NCBI RefSeq assembly: GCF_030403435.1 | Contig: NZ_JAUEPH010000006.1 | Span: 62,001-126,000 of the forward strand | Length of the DNA stretch: 64,000 nucleotides | Direction: 5' to 3' | Source of the DNA: Algoriphagus sediminis | Lineage (GTDB): Bacteria; Bacteroidota; Bacteroidia; Cytophagales; Cyclobacteriaceae | Shown here: positions 1 to 8,732 of the stretch, one piece after another | Position numbering within the stretch: position 1 is the first letter of the stretch | How the letters are laid out: every line of letters begins with the position of its first letter | The notes under the pieces: model-generated | Seen by the model: the letters and a program-made list of their open reading frames with translations, nothing else | Database searches by the model: none | Told to the model about the DNA's origin: nothing | Translations under genes and position numbers: made by a program

Positions 1-784
1 GAAAAGAATCAGCTTCGAGGATGGTTTGTTTATAAAAGTCAAAATTTCTGTAATTGAAAAAGCCGTGTCCTTGTTCTGGGTATATTTGAAGATCACATCT
101 GCTACCGACATTTTCCATTACGGTTTTATAATATTCTACAGTTTCTACTGGGATCAGATTATCTTCTGTTCCAAGAAATAGGATGGTTGGTGGGGCACCT
201 TCTCGAATGTTATGAAGGGGTGAAAACCTCAAGTATTCCTCTCCGATTCTCTCGAATCCATAGCCACCAGGGCCATTATCAATTACCGGATTGAACAGAA
301 CAAGAGCGTTTGGAACAGGGTCGATCAACATGTCATCTAGGGGGTCATTGAAGTCCTTAATTATGGCAGTGGCCGCAGCCAAATGACCGCCAGCTGATCC
401 ACCAGAGGCTATAATTTTGTCGGGATCAATACCGAACTGTTCAGCATTTTTCCTGATGTACCGCATAGCGGATTTAGCATCCATCAAAGACTCAAAAGGT
501 GTGGTTTTATGGATTCTTTGAATCCTGTAGTCCACCAGGAAGCATGTTAATCCTCTTTTTGAAAAGTACTCTGCATGCGGTCTAAAGTGATCTCTCGTGC
601 CTCCTATCCAACCACCTCCAAAAAAGAACACCACGGCGGGGTTCTTTGAATCTTGTTGGATTTCAGAAGGATAAATTTCCAGATAGAGTTTAGTGGTATC
701 TATTTCTTTATAGAAGATGGTGTCCTGACCATTGGATACAAACCATAAAGAAAAAAACAATATGATTGCTAGGAGATACTTCAT
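1..784 (-). CDS. Secreted alpha/beta-hydrolase (esterase/lipase family), 3' end cut off by window edge
   Basis: Reading the minus strand from the ATG at 784 gives 261 codons with no stop before the window edge. Residues 1-20 form a signal peptide ending SNGQ. An oxyanion-hole stretch FFGGGW lies near residue 56, the nucleophile elbow GGSAGG has Ser130, and the likely acid and base are Asp208 (GTED) and His240 (GHGF). This is the pattern of BD-FAE/HSL-like esterases acting on small esters outside the cytoplasm. The substrate cannot be told from sequence. Nearly the whole catalytic domain is present, so only a short C-terminus is missing. It faces away from the lipoprotein pair that follows. 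Confidence 0.82.
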   Translation of the reverse strand, partial: MKYLLAIILFFSLWFVSNGQDTIFYKEIDTTKLYLEIYPSEIQQDSKNPAVVFFFGGGWIGGTRDHFRPHAEYFSKRGLTCFLVDYRIQRIHKTTPFESLMDAKSAMRYIRKNAEQFGIDPDKIIASGGSAGGHLAAATAIIKDFNDPLDDMLIDPVPNALVLFNPVIDNGPGGYGFERIGEEYLRFSPLHNIREGAPPTILFLGTEDNLIPVETVEYYKTVMENVGSRCDLQIYPEQGHGFFNYRNFDFYKQTILEADSF

Positions 785-893
785 ATCGCATAATACATTA
801 ATCGATGCTGTAATTTGCATTTTTTACTAAAATCAATTTTGAATTTGGCAATTTTTGCAGAGGGGTTTCCAGTTAATCTAGGTAAAATGGGGT

Positions 894-1388
894 ATGAAAA
901 GTAATATCTCAGTTCTTATACTTTGTTTTTTGATGGCTTGTACTTCAGCCGAAGAACCCGTCACTGAAGGCCCTGATTTGGACACTCTTCAAGGTAATTA
1001 TAGTGTAGAATGTTCCGTAACCAAGTATTCAGGACCTTTGATTACCAGTGCTGTAGATACTTCATATCTGAAGTTTAATTTTCCAGTGAATGTTTCGGTA
1101 AATGATGGGTTGATAACTCTCAGGTTTAGTCAGTCCAATGACCCAATTCTGCCTGAACTTAATTTTAATATTTCTACTACGAGAGAATTGAGTCTACTCA
1201 ACGGCCACAATCTTTATTTAAATTTACTTGGTTCTCCAGGTTTCCGAAAGAGATCGAAGGGCACACCAGATTTTCTTCTTTATGGTGAAAACCCTGGGGT
1301 ATTTAATCGAGCTAGTTTTATGGATATTGACCTTGTTAGCACGAATCAAGACAGGGTTATCAGGGTAAGTTTAGTTGGCTGGAAATAG
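894..1388 (+). CDS. Small lipoprotein, first of a tandem paralogous pair
   Basis: The 164-residue product begins with a signal peptide and lipobox LMAC (Cys16), so it should be lipidated and exported. After a short linker come EGPDL and a beta-rich domain ending in a G-x-P-(D/E)-F-L motif. The same landmarks occur in the same order in the next gene (1437-1967), so the two are tandem duplicates. I do not recognise the family. No enzymatic motif is visible. The 48 bases between the two genes hold no clear terminator, so they are probably co-transcribed. Confidence 0.7.
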   Translation: MKSNISVLILCFLMACTSAEEPVTEGPDLDTLQGNYSVECSVTKYSGPLITSAVDTSYLKFNFPVNVSVNDGLITLRFSQSNDPILPELNFNISTTRELSLLNGHNLYLNLLGSPGFRKRSKGTPDFLLYGENPGVFNRASFMDIDLVSTNQDRVIRVSLVGWK

Positions 1389-1436
1389 TTAAACTATTAA
1401 TGAAAATGATTCATTTTTTTTTCACAATCTAGGGTT

Positions 1437-1967
1437 ATGAAAACATTAAAATCCAGTAATGGGATTCTTCCCACTCTTTTTTGCTTTATCTTTTTGGGAT
1501 GTACTCATCAAGAGGACCTCGCCATCGAAGGGCCAGATTTGAAGGAGTTGGAAGGTATTACAGAAGCCATGTTTAATTTTCCTGAACGTAATTATTCTGG
1601 TGATCCATTTTCACCGATGCCTGTCATTGCTGAATTCTATTATCCAGTAGTAGTATCTGTTCAGGAGGAGATGATTTCTTTAAATTTTGATCAAAGCGAG
1701 TTGAGCTTTCCAGAATTTAAGTTTCAAATTGATAGTGTAACAGAGATGGAAGATTATGACGGGTTCAATTTATACTCGACCCTTTTTTCACCATTTGATT
1801 TTCAGCTGGATCCAGAAATTCCAAGGGACATTCCAGAATTTTTAATATTTGGGGATAATCCTAACTCCGATTTCGAAAATTTATCATGCTTGATGTACTT
1901 AAATTTGCGTCATTTTTTACCTGATAGTACTGGACGAGTAATTATCCTTGGAGGAAAAGAGAAGTAA
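1437..1967 (+). CDS. Small lipoprotein, second of a tandem paralogous pair
   Basis: The 176-residue product has an N-terminal hydrophobic segment and lipobox FLGC. It shares with its upstream neighbour the EGPDL motif just after the lipid anchor, a central I-(T/S)-L-x-F-x-Q-S strand, an NLY segment and a P-(D/E)-F-L-(L/I)-(Y/F)-G-(E/D)-NP motif near the C-terminus. Sequence between the motifs has diverged strongly, so the duplication is old or fast-evolving. Function is unknown; a surface or periplasmic binding role is only a guess. It ends two bases before the stop of the convergent gene at 1970. Confidence 0.68.
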   Translation: MKTLKSSNGILPTLFCFIFLGCTHQEDLAIEGPDLKELEGITEAMFNFPERNYSGDPFSPMPVIAEFYYPVVVSVQEEMISLNFDQSELSFPEFKFQIDSVTEMEDYDGFNLYSTLFSPFDFQLDPEIPRDIPEFLIFGDNPNSDFENLSCLMYLNLRHFLPDSTGRVIILGGKEK

Positions 1968-1969
1968 CC

Positions 1970-2800
1970 TCACCTCCCGTACCTCTTGAAAAACTCTTGG
2001 GTGTCTTTGATATCCTCTAAACCAAGGATATAACAGACCTCTGAAAGGTCAGAAAAATCCACGCCTCCGGATTCAACCGCTTCATTGTTATATCTTCCTT
2101 CTTTGGCGTTAAATTCCAGCCCAATCTCTAGGGCTAGCTCCCAGATTTTTAAAAGCTCTTCATCAGAAAGCATGGTCTTCCATCCATCAAACTTTGGAGT
2201 TCTGAAGCCGGGAGTGCCATTTCCTACGGCATTCCCATCTGGAATTTTATGATAATCTGTGGCTTCTTTCACAAATGCCAAAGCCTGTGGAGAAGTGACT
2301 TCCTCGTTCCAATCGCTATGCTGGACAATATGAATCCGATCAGGGATATCTAGCCCTGGGATTTCTCTTTCAACCATTTTTACGAGCATGGCAGAAAAAT
2401 CGGATTGACCGCCATCGGCGATCCAAATATCACCGCCATTTTTCAGGGTGTTTGTTGCTAGTTTGGCCACTCTTTGTACTGCCTGATTTCTATCCGCATG
2501 AGCATCGCTCCAATCCTTATCATCCAGGGCCAATTCAAAAAGTGGATTAGGAGGCACATAGAGTCCTTCCTGGATTCCGTAAGTCCCAGTTACCACATGG
2601 AAATTGATTTTGGGCATATCTGGATGTGAAAGCAAGGTCACAAAGGCAGCCAAGGTGTGAACATCATCTACATCAGTTTTGCAATCTAGGTGAAGCAGTA
2701 AAAGGTCCTTATTCGGGTCGAATGACTTGGAGGTAGAACTTTGACCATTGCCCAAAAAGGGTAGAAGAAAAAGGAAATAAATGGTTGATATCAATTTCAT
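1970..2800 (-). CDS. Secreted nucleoside-hydrolase-like (IunH/DUF1593-like) protein
   Basis: A signal peptide ends near GNGQ. The mature protein opens with a strand followed by D-C-K-T-D-V-D-D, which resembles the calcium-binding D-x-D-x-x-x-D-D loop of nucleoside hydrolases. An IWIADGGQSDF segment and late conserved-looking acidic and Asn residues fit the same fold. The loop is not a canonical IunH loop, so ribohydrolase activity is uncertain and a DUF1593-type sugar-related role is an alternative. I chose the ATG at 2800, which gives a clean signal peptide; an in-frame ATG at 2815 would add five residues. It is transcribed convergently to the lipoprotein pair. Confidence 0.5.
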   Translation of the reverse strand: MKLISTIYFLFLLPFLGNGQSSTSKSFDPNKDLLLLHLDCKTDVDDVHTLAAFVTLLSHPDMPKINFHVVTGTYGIQEGLYVPPNPLFELALDDKDWSDAHADRNQAVQRVAKLATNTLKNGGDIWIADGGQSDFSAMLVKMVEREIPGLDIPDRIHIVQHSDWNEEVTSPQALAFVKEATDYHKIPDGNAVGNGTPGFRTPKFDGWKTMLSDEELLKIWELALEIGLEFNAKEGRYNNEAVESGGVDFSDLSEVCYILGLEDIKDTQEFFKRYGR

Positions 2801-2870
2801 AAAGACAGAATTCAAAATTTCAAAGGGTTAGATTTTTTGCGTTTAGATTTTATCAACAGCATATAGAGCA

Positions 2871-4568
2871 TTACCAGCTTCCGCCTCCACCACCACCAAA
2901 GCCGCCTCCTGAAGATCCACCTCCGCTACTACCACTTGAGGAAGGCTGGCTGACCATGTTGGATTGGGTGTTTGACATACTTCTACTGAATGATTTTGAG
3001 AAATTATTCATAGAGCCATAGCTGCCATGTGGGGTATGGTACCATTCCGGTGGTCTCTCACCGAGCGCATCAAACTTATCAGACCATCTCTCCAGAGACC
3101 CAAAAGCTAAGGCATAGGACATGGTATCTTCAAAATAATTCGGAGATTCTCTGATTAGCATCTTAATTCGATTTTCTTCTGCTGTTCTGATAAACTGGCG
3201 AAAGCCCTTAAGCTCAGAGAAGATTTCATTTCCCTTCGGGTTCTTTTTGCTCATGTAGAAATTAAACAGAAGAAGGATGATGGACGTCAAAAGGAGAGCG
3301 AGTGCGGCAAAGAATCCCCAGAAAAAAAGAAACGCGAAACCGATGAAAAGGATGGTTAGGACGAGGCCAAATCCGACCAAACCCTGCACCTTTCTTGACT
3401 TTTCCAGATAGTAAACCTGAGCTTCTTTTTTTAGCATGCTCTTACAATCATTCATTTTTCGGTAAAAGCTATCCTTAAGGTCACTGATTTTAACTGAACT
3501 TTTCCCATCGAATAACTCTTCGAAGAAAAGCCTTTCATAGCTAGGTAAAGGTTTAGCAGGTAATTCTTTGAGTTTTACAATTTCGGTGTCTTTCTTTGAA
3601 AACCAACCACCGCTATCGATCTCATTTATCTGGATTAAACCCTGTGAACCCCAATAGGGAATTAAGGAAATCAAATCCATGGAATCCTGCTTATCATTGA
3701 TAAGGAACCCTGCCATAGCCGGATCAATTTTCTTAGGAGGGAAATAGCTGATGACCATTGGAGTGTGATCTTCTTTCCCATGTCTTCTCCAAATAAGGTA
3801 GAAAATCAGGACAATGGCCATAATCAGAATGAACCAACCATAATCTGACCAAAAGGGCCAAAAAGGCTTGATTTCCTTGACTGAGCCTGGGGGAAGGTTA
3901 ATCAGGAGTGTCACAGCTTCTCCATAAGAGGAATTGAAGCCTGGCAAAGCTTTACCGATTATTTCATTTCCAGAAATGGTGATCTCAAAAGCTTCACTCT
4001 CTGCGCTATTGCCGAAGAAACCTGAATAAACAAATACATTATTCTCATTAATTCTTACCCCTTCTGGCAGCTGAACGCGAAAGGACATGTCCTTAAAATC
4101 AGCAAACCAGCCGGTGGGTTTAAGATTCCAATAGAATTGAATGGCTTCCTTATTATGGAGGAAAGCCTTCTTCACACGATAATTAATTTGATAGTTTACA
4201 TCGCCTTCTACGAAAATATTTGCATCTCCGATTTTGATTTGAGCAGTTCCAAATAGCCTTCGTGCAAACTCCCCATCAGCATCAAACTTATGGTTGGGCA
4301 CATCAATATTACTCAATGAAATCTCTCGCCTTTCTTCTTTGCCGTCGGCTCCAAGGACATTGTAATTCAGGATGATATCTCTATAAATTCCATGTCTCTG
4401 GGAAAAGAAGAAAACATCATAATTCTCCTCTACATCAAAAAAACCTTCCTTATCGATTCGAACTGAGACTTCATAGTCTTTTACTTCAAAATCCTGTGCT
4501 TTGGCCGATAGGCCAAAGCCAAGAAGAATCCCAAAAAAAAGGAGCACTGATGTGAATCTAATTTTCAC
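2871..4568 (-). CDS. DUF2207 membrane protein with Gly-rich tail
   Basis: The 565-residue product has a signal peptide (about 1-24), a long extracytoplasmic beta-rich DUF2207 domain, a membrane segment near residues 243-260, a second hydrophobic region near 397-437, and a C-terminal tail of Ser and Gly ending GGGGSW. This order is typical of DUF2207 proteins, whose function is not settled. It follows lemA with two bases between them, and LemA with DUF2207 is a common pair, so the two likely form one membrane complex. The Gly/Ser tail resembles that of TPM-domain (YgcG-like) neighbours of LemA. Confidence 0.85.
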   Translation of the reverse strand: MKIRFTSVLLFFGILLGFGLSAKAQDFEVKDYEVSVRIDKEGFFDVEENYDVFFFSQRHGIYRDIILNYNVLGADGKEERREISLSNIDVPNHKFDADGEFARRLFGTAQIKIGDANIFVEGDVNYQINYRVKKAFLHNKEAIQFYWNLKPTGWFADFKDMSFRVQLPEGVRINENNVFVYSGFFGNSAESEAFEITISGNEIIGKALPGFNSSYGEAVTLLINLPPGSVKEIKPFWPFWSDYGWFILIMAIVLIFYLIWRRHGKEDHTPMVISYFPPKKIDPAMAGFLINDKQDSMDLISLIPYWGSQGLIQINEIDSGGWFSKKDTEIVKLKELPAKPLPSYERLFFEELFDGKSSVKISDLKDSFYRKMNDCKSMLKKEAQVYYLEKSRKVQGLVGFGLVLTILFIGFAFLFFWGFFAALALLLTSIILLLFNFYMSKKNPKGNEIFSELKGFRQFIRTAEENRIKMLIRESPNYFEDTMSYALAFGSLERWSDKFDALGERPPEWYHTPHGSYGSMNNFSKSFSRSMSNTQSNMVSQPSSSGSSGGGSSGGGFGGGGGGSW

Positions 4569-4570
4569 TT

Positions 4571-5131
4571 TTATGAAAAATCCACTTTTACATTTTCACG
4601 GGCAGCTTCTTCCACCTCGAAGTAATCAAAGTGTTGATAGTTAAACATTCCGGCCAAAAGCATTCCCGGGAAGCTCTCCCCATAGGTGTTATTCTCCCGA
4701 ACCGTCCCATTATAATATCGTCGACTTCGCTCCAGGTTTTCTTCCATTTCATTCAGCTTTCCCTGAAGGTCAAGAAAGTTGACATTGGCTTTTAAGTCTG
4801 GGTACGCTTCGCTCAAAGCAAAAAGACTTTTTAATGCGTTTTGAAAGATATTCTCTGCTTTTATTTTGCCGTTCACATCATCGGGCGGAACGCTCATTGC
4901 CTGATTTCTTGCTTTGATGACCGCATCCAAAGTCTCCTTTTCATGGGAGGCATAACCTTTCACTGTTTCAACCAAATTCGGGATCAGGTCATACCGACGT
5001 TTAAGCGCCACATCAATATTACTCCATGCGTCCTTTACGAGGTTTCGGTTTCTGACAAATTTGTTGTAGACAGAAATCGCAAATAGAGCTAAGGCCAGAA
5101 TGACCGCTCCGAATATGAGGAATCCAGACAT
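4571..5131 (-). CDS. lemA: LemA family protein
   Basis: The 186-residue product starts with one membrane helix (about 4-22) followed by the LemA signature: an NxLVKDAWSNIDV segment, then KRRYDLIPNLV and later long helices with a YPDLKAN motif. Length and order match LemA, a helical-bundle protein with its bulk outside the membrane. Its exact role is unknown across the family. It is the first gene of a two-gene unit with the DUF2207 gene and is divergent from xdhC across about 107 bases. Confidence 0.93.
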   Translation of the reverse strand: MSGFLIFGAVILALALFAISVYNKFVRNRNLVKDAWSNIDVALKRRYDLIPNLVETVKGYASHEKETLDAVIKARNQAMSVPPDDVNGKIKAENIFQNALKSLFALSEAYPDLKANVNFLDLQGKLNEMEENLERSRRYYNGTVRENNTYGESFPGMLLAGMFNYQHFDYFEVEEAARENVKVDFS

Positions 5132-5238
5132 ACTTTTGAGATTTAGATTTTACTTAATTTAATGATTCTATCCTAAAAGCTGGATCGACACCTCTTTTTA
5201 ATTCTTTCTAGTTACTTTTTGCCTTTGTATCTTCGTAT

Positions 5239-6264
5239 ATGACCCACGAATTCAAATCCATTATCCAAACGGCCGTCAAATGGCAAAACGAAGGCCTTAA
5301 AATGGTTCTTGCCACGGTCGTAGCCTTGGAAGGATCTTCCTATCGAAGGCCGGGAGTCAGGATGCTTTTGGCTGAAAACGGAAAATGGGTTGGGGCTGTT
5401 AGTGGAGGTTGTGTGGAGAAGGAGGTTTACCGACAGGCACAGCATGTCTTTGAAAATGGGAAAGCCCGCCTGATGAGCTATGATGGGACGTATAGGTTGG
5501 GCTGCGAAGGTACGCTCTATGTGCTTCTTGAGCCTTTTACAGTTCAGGATGAGTTTCTCACATCATTTGAAAAGGCACTTAGCTCAAGACAAAATTTCTC
5601 AATTAAGAGCTTTTATGAACCCGGTACAGACAATCAGGAATCCAGTAAAAATCAGGGATCCATTATTTCCATAGGTTCAGAGGATTTCACTTTCCAACCG
5701 GAAAGTAAAACCAGTGATTTTGATGCTTCTGCAAGCTTTGAACAGGAATTTGGCCCCTTGTTTCAGCTTTGTATTTTCGGTGCTGAGCATGATGCTGTTG
5801 CGCTTGCGAAGCTAGCAGATAATCTGGGCTGGGAGGTTCATATTTTTGCAAGTCCAGATGAACATAAAACAATTGATTTTTTTGAAGGAGCGAGCAGTTT
5901 GAAGACTCCGACTTTTGATGCTATAAATCCTTCAGATTTTGGAGAAAATACTGCGGTCATTCTAATGACCCATAGCTTCAATAAAGACGTGCAGTATCTT
6001 CTCGCGCTAAAGGATTCAAAGCCTGACTATTTAGGGCTCTTGGGTCCGGCACATCGGAGGGAAAAGTTGCTTGGTAAATTTTTAGAGTTTCACCCTGAAG
6101 CTGAGATTGAGTTTTTAGAAAGGCTTCATGGACCCGCCGGGATTGACATCGGAGCCGAATCAGCATATGAAATTGGCGTATCAATCATTGGAGAAATCCT
6201 TTCGGTCACCAGAAACCGGAATCCTCAACCCTTGAAAAATAAATCAGGCCGAATCCATGCCTGA
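5239..6264 (+). CDS. XdhC/CoxI family molybdenum-cofactor maturation protein
   Basis: The 341-residue product shows the XdhC N-terminal signature: ALEGSSYRRPGVRML near residue 30 and VSGGCVEKEV near 52. A Rossmann-like C-terminal half includes LCIFGAEHDA and the late motif GxxIGAES. XdhC proteins bind molybdenum cofactor and help load it, in sulfurated form, into xanthine dehydrogenase-type enzymes. No such enzyme lies in this window. The stop overlaps the start of the MocA-like gene by eight bases, so the two are translationally coupled. Confidence 0.88.
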   Translation: MTHEFKSIIQTAVKWQNEGLKMVLATVVALEGSSYRRPGVRMLLAENGKWVGAVSGGCVEKEVYRQAQHVFENGKARLMSYDGTYRLGCEGTLYVLLEPFTVQDEFLTSFEKALSSRQNFSIKSFYEPGTDNQESSKNQGSIISIGSEDFTFQPESKTSDFDASASFEQEFGPLFQLCIFGAEHDAVALAKLADNLGWEVHIFASPDEHKTIDFFEGASSLKTPTFDAINPSDFGENTAVILMTHSFNKDVQYLLALKDSKPDYLGLLGPAHRREKLLGKFLEFHPEAEIEFLERLHGPAGIDIGAESAYEIGVSIIGEILSVTRNRNPQPLKNKSGRIHA

Positions 6265-6850
6265 GCTTAGCATTGTCCTTCTGGCTGCAGGCTCCTCGAG
6301 CCGTATGGGAAGTCCAAAGGCTCTACTTGATTGGGGAGATCAAAGCTTAGTGGCTTATCAGATCCAGAAGCTAACGCAACTTGATTTTCCTATTCATTTG
6401 ATTTTAGGCTATGAAGGGGAAAACATTAAGCGCCAAACACATCAGCTTCCCACCAAATCCCTCATCAATCCCCATTGGTCAGAAGGAATGGGGAATTCTA
6501 TGGCATTTTCCATGGAGGAACTAGAGGAATCAGATGCAGCTTTATTCTTTTTGGTTGATCAGCCTTTGATTACTGTTTTGGATTTGAAGAGATTGATTGA
6601 TCAACACAAAAGGAATCCTGAAGCGATTATCGTCTCCAAATCAAAAGAAGGTTGGTCTGGACCTCCGGTGATCTTCCCAAAAAAATATTTCGGGGGGATT
6701 AAGGAGCTGAGAGGTGATTTAGGTGCAAAACCTTTGGTAAAGAAGCATAAGGATAAGGTGATCTTTGTGGAATTGGAATCCTCCATGGATGACATGGATA
6801 CTCCTGAGGCCTACCGAAAACTTCTTTCCAAGGCTAACCTCCGATCCTGA
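6257..6850 (+). CDS. Molybdenum cofactor cytidylyl/guanylyltransferase-like protein (MocA/MobA family)
   Basis: The 197-residue protein has the nucleotidyltransferase signature LAAGSSSRMGSPKALL at residues 8-23 and an FFLVDQP metal-site motif near residue 97. This is the MobA/MocA fold that adds CMP or GMP to molybdopterin. Pairing with xdhC favours the MocA (CMP) type, since XdhC partners serve xanthine-dehydrogenase-family enzymes that use the cytosine dinucleotide form; that choice is inference. Its 3' end overlaps the 3' end of the convergent moaA by 17 bases. Confidence 0.82.
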   Translation: MPELSIVLLAAGSSSRMGSPKALLDWGDQSLVAYQIQKLTQLDFPIHLILGYEGENIKRQTHQLPTKSLINPHWSEGMGNSMAFSMEELEESDAALFFLVDQPLITVLDLKRLIDQHKRNPEAIIVSKSKEGWSGPPVIFPKKYFGGIKELRGDLGAKPLVKKHKDKVIFVELESSMDDMDTPEAYRKLLSKANLRS

Positions 6851-7838
6851 TCATACTCCGGTTATGGTGCATTTCCGGATTGTTGAAATCATCCGGTTTA
6901 GATAGACCGCCCCGCATGGCGAATTTTTTGCCTACAGCTTTTTGAATTATTGGGAGGATTTCCTCTCCATTCCTGAAAGGAGTCAGAAGATCTGATTCGG
7001 ATTGGGAAAATAGGCAGTTCTTTAATTGCCCATTGGCTGTAAGTCTGATTCTGTTGCAGCTATCGCAAAACGGATTTGTAACCGTACTGATGATTCCAAA
7101 TTCCCCTGAATAGCCTTTGATTTTATAATTCTTTGCGGTGTCATTAGGAGCATCCGGAATTCGAAGAATATCATTTTTTGGATAAAATGAATTCAGCCTT
7201 TCCAGAATTTCATTTAGAGATACGGTCTGGTCTCTTTTCCATTTATTCCCTTCAAATGGCATGAATTCTATGAATCGGACTACGAAAGGATAGTTTTTCG
7301 TGAACTCAATAAAGTCAATGATCTCATCATCATTAACCCCTTTCATCAGCACCACATTGATTTTCACTTTGAACCCCAGTTCCAAAAGCTTAAACATGTT
7401 TTCATGAACTTTATCGAACTGATCCCGAAAGGTGATTTCTTTGAATCTCTCTTTTTGGAGTGTGTCTAAACTCAAGTTGATGGTCTGCATTCCGCATTCT
7501 TTTAATAAATCGAAATGCCTGTCTACTGTCACCCCGTTGGTAGTCATGGTGAGCTTTGCCGGAAGGCTGGAGAGCTTCCTGAGAATTTCAGGAAAGTCCT
7601 TCCTGACTAATGGTTCACCACCAGTCAGACGGATTTTATCCACTCCTTCATTCACAAAAATCTTGGCGATCTGGAAAACCTCTTCAGCATTCATGAGGTG
7701 TGATTTTGGCAGGAGAGTCACACCTTCCAAGGGCATGCAATAAGAACAGCGAAGGTTACACCTCTCGGTCAATGAAATCCGGAGATAACTATGTTTTCTC
7801 CCAAAGGAGTCTTTCAATATTTCTTTGTTTTGGCTCAC
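6834..7838 (-). CDS. moaA: GTP 3',8-cyclase MoaA
   Basis: MoaA is the radical-SAM enzyme that turns GTP into the precursor of cyclic pyranopterin. The N-terminal cluster motif TERCNLRCSYCMP, a TGGEPL motif, the C-terminal cluster motif FCDSCNRIRLTANG, a third Cys (NCLF) and the terminal Gly-Gly that MoaA needs are all present. I chose the GTG at 7838 because it lies just after the moaC stop and places the conserved DSFGRxHxYLRISLT segment close to the N-terminus. A GTG at 7892 would extend it by 18 residues into moaC. It is the last gene of the cofactor operon. Confidence 0.95.
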   Translation of the reverse strand: MSQNKEILKDSFGRKHSYLRISLTERCNLRCSYCMPLEGVTLLPKSHLMNAEEVFQIAKIFVNEGVDKIRLTGGEPLVRKDFPEILRKLSSLPAKLTMTTNGVTVDRHFDLLKECGMQTINLSLDTLQKERFKEITFRDQFDKVHENMFKLLELGFKVKINVVLMKGVNDDEIIDFIEFTKNYPFVVRFIEFMPFEGNKWKRDQTVSLNEILERLNSFYPKNDILRIPDAPNDTAKNYKIKGYSGEFGIISTVTNPFCDSCNRIRLTANGQLKNCLFSQSESDLLTPFRNGEEILPIIQKAVGKKFAMRGGLSKPDDFNNPEMHHNRSMIRIGG

Positions 7839-7845
7839 GTATGGT

Positions 7846-8289
7846 TTAACTCTTCGATGCTGTTGAATAATTGATATCGGACTTGCCCCCACTTTTATGG
7901 AGCAGTCTGATATGGTGAATTTCGACCTGCTTGTCGATAGGTTTCAGCATATCATAAATGTTTAAGGCGACCACACTTGCTCCATGCATGGCTTCCACTT
8001 CCACCCCGGTCTTGTAGATGGTTTTGATGGTGCAGAGAATCTTGATTTCCAGACCTTCAATTTCATATTTGATTCCACCAAACTCTATAGGAAGTGGATG
8101 GCAATCGGGCAAAAGGTCCGGGGTTTTTTTAATGCCCAACAGCCCAGCCGCCCGGCTCATTTCAAAAACATCCCCCTTGGGAACGGTTCCGTTTTTTATT
8201 GCTTCAATCGTATCTGCATGACCAACTTTAACTACTGCCTGAGCTGTTGCGATGCGAAGTGTATTTTGCTTATGTGTGATATCTACCAT
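7846..8289 (-). CDS. moaC: Cyclic pyranopterin monophosphate synthase MoaC
   Basis: The 147-residue product contains the family motifs KKTPDLLPDCHPLPI (the LxCHPL active-site region) and VEVEAMHGASVVALNIYDMLK, with the Asp and Lys of the YDMxK motif that carry out cyclisation. MoaC completes the MoaA reaction. It lies two bases downstream of moaE and eight bases upstream of my chosen moaA start, so MoaA and MoaC are made from the same message. Confidence 0.95.
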   Translation of the reverse strand: MVDITHKQNTLRIATAQAVVKVGHADTIEAIKNGTVPKGDVFEMSRAAGLLGIKKTPDLLPDCHPLPIEFGGIKYEIEGLEIKILCTIKTIYKTGVEVEAMHGASVVALNIYDMLKPIDKQVEIHHIRLLHKSGGKSDINYSTASKS

Positions 8290-8291
8290 AC

Positions 8292-8732
8292 TTATTTATT
8301 CACTTTCCACTGATGAGATTTATCCTCGAAAATTTCCTTACCGAAAATTGGAAGCCTAGCTTTCAGCTCATTGACGATGTGGGGCAAGGCTTCAAAAACC
8401 TGCTGCCTATGTCCTGACGAAACCATCACGAAAATGCACAAACCACCTGCCTCTACACGCCCTATGCTGTGGTAGATTTGAATGCTCTCCAAGTCAAATC
8501 TTTTAAAGCTTTCGGACTGAATTTCCTGACTCATAGAATTAGCCATTTCCTCCTGCGCTGTGAATTCGATGGCTGCCACTTTTTTTCCATCTATTTCATC
8601 GGATCTCACCCGACCTAGGAAAATGTCATGAGCTCCTAGGTCTGTTTTTGATTCATGACCTGCGATGGTTTTGGCCACTAATTCAGGTCTTATTGCTCCT
8701 TTAATAAATATATCTTGGATGGCTTCTTTCAT
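8292..8732 (-). CDS. moaE: Molybdopterin synthase catalytic subunit MoaE
   Basis: The 146-residue protein shows the MoaE features FLGRVRSDEIDG near the N-terminus, IYHSIGRVEAGG, SSGHRQQVFEA, and a late ARLPIFGKE segment with the catalytic Lys followed by W-K near the end. MoaE with MoaD inserts two sulfur atoms into cyclic pyranopterin monophosphate. Its ATG overlaps the stop of the moeB-like gene in an ATGA, a sign of coupled translation. Confidence 0.95.
   Translation of the reverse strand: MKEAIQDIFIKGAIRPELVAKTIAGHESKTDLGAHDIFLGRVRSDEIDGKKVAAIEFTAQEEMANSMSQEIQSESFKRFDLESIQIYHSIGRVEAGGLCIFVMVSSGHRQQVFEALPHIVNELKARLPIFGKEIFEDKSHQWKVNK

Noticed and set aside
7838-7892. Longer moaA start (GTG 7892) overlapping moaC
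   Set aside because: The added residues read the end of moaC in another frame and are not part of the MoaA family; GTG 7838 lies just past the moaC stop.
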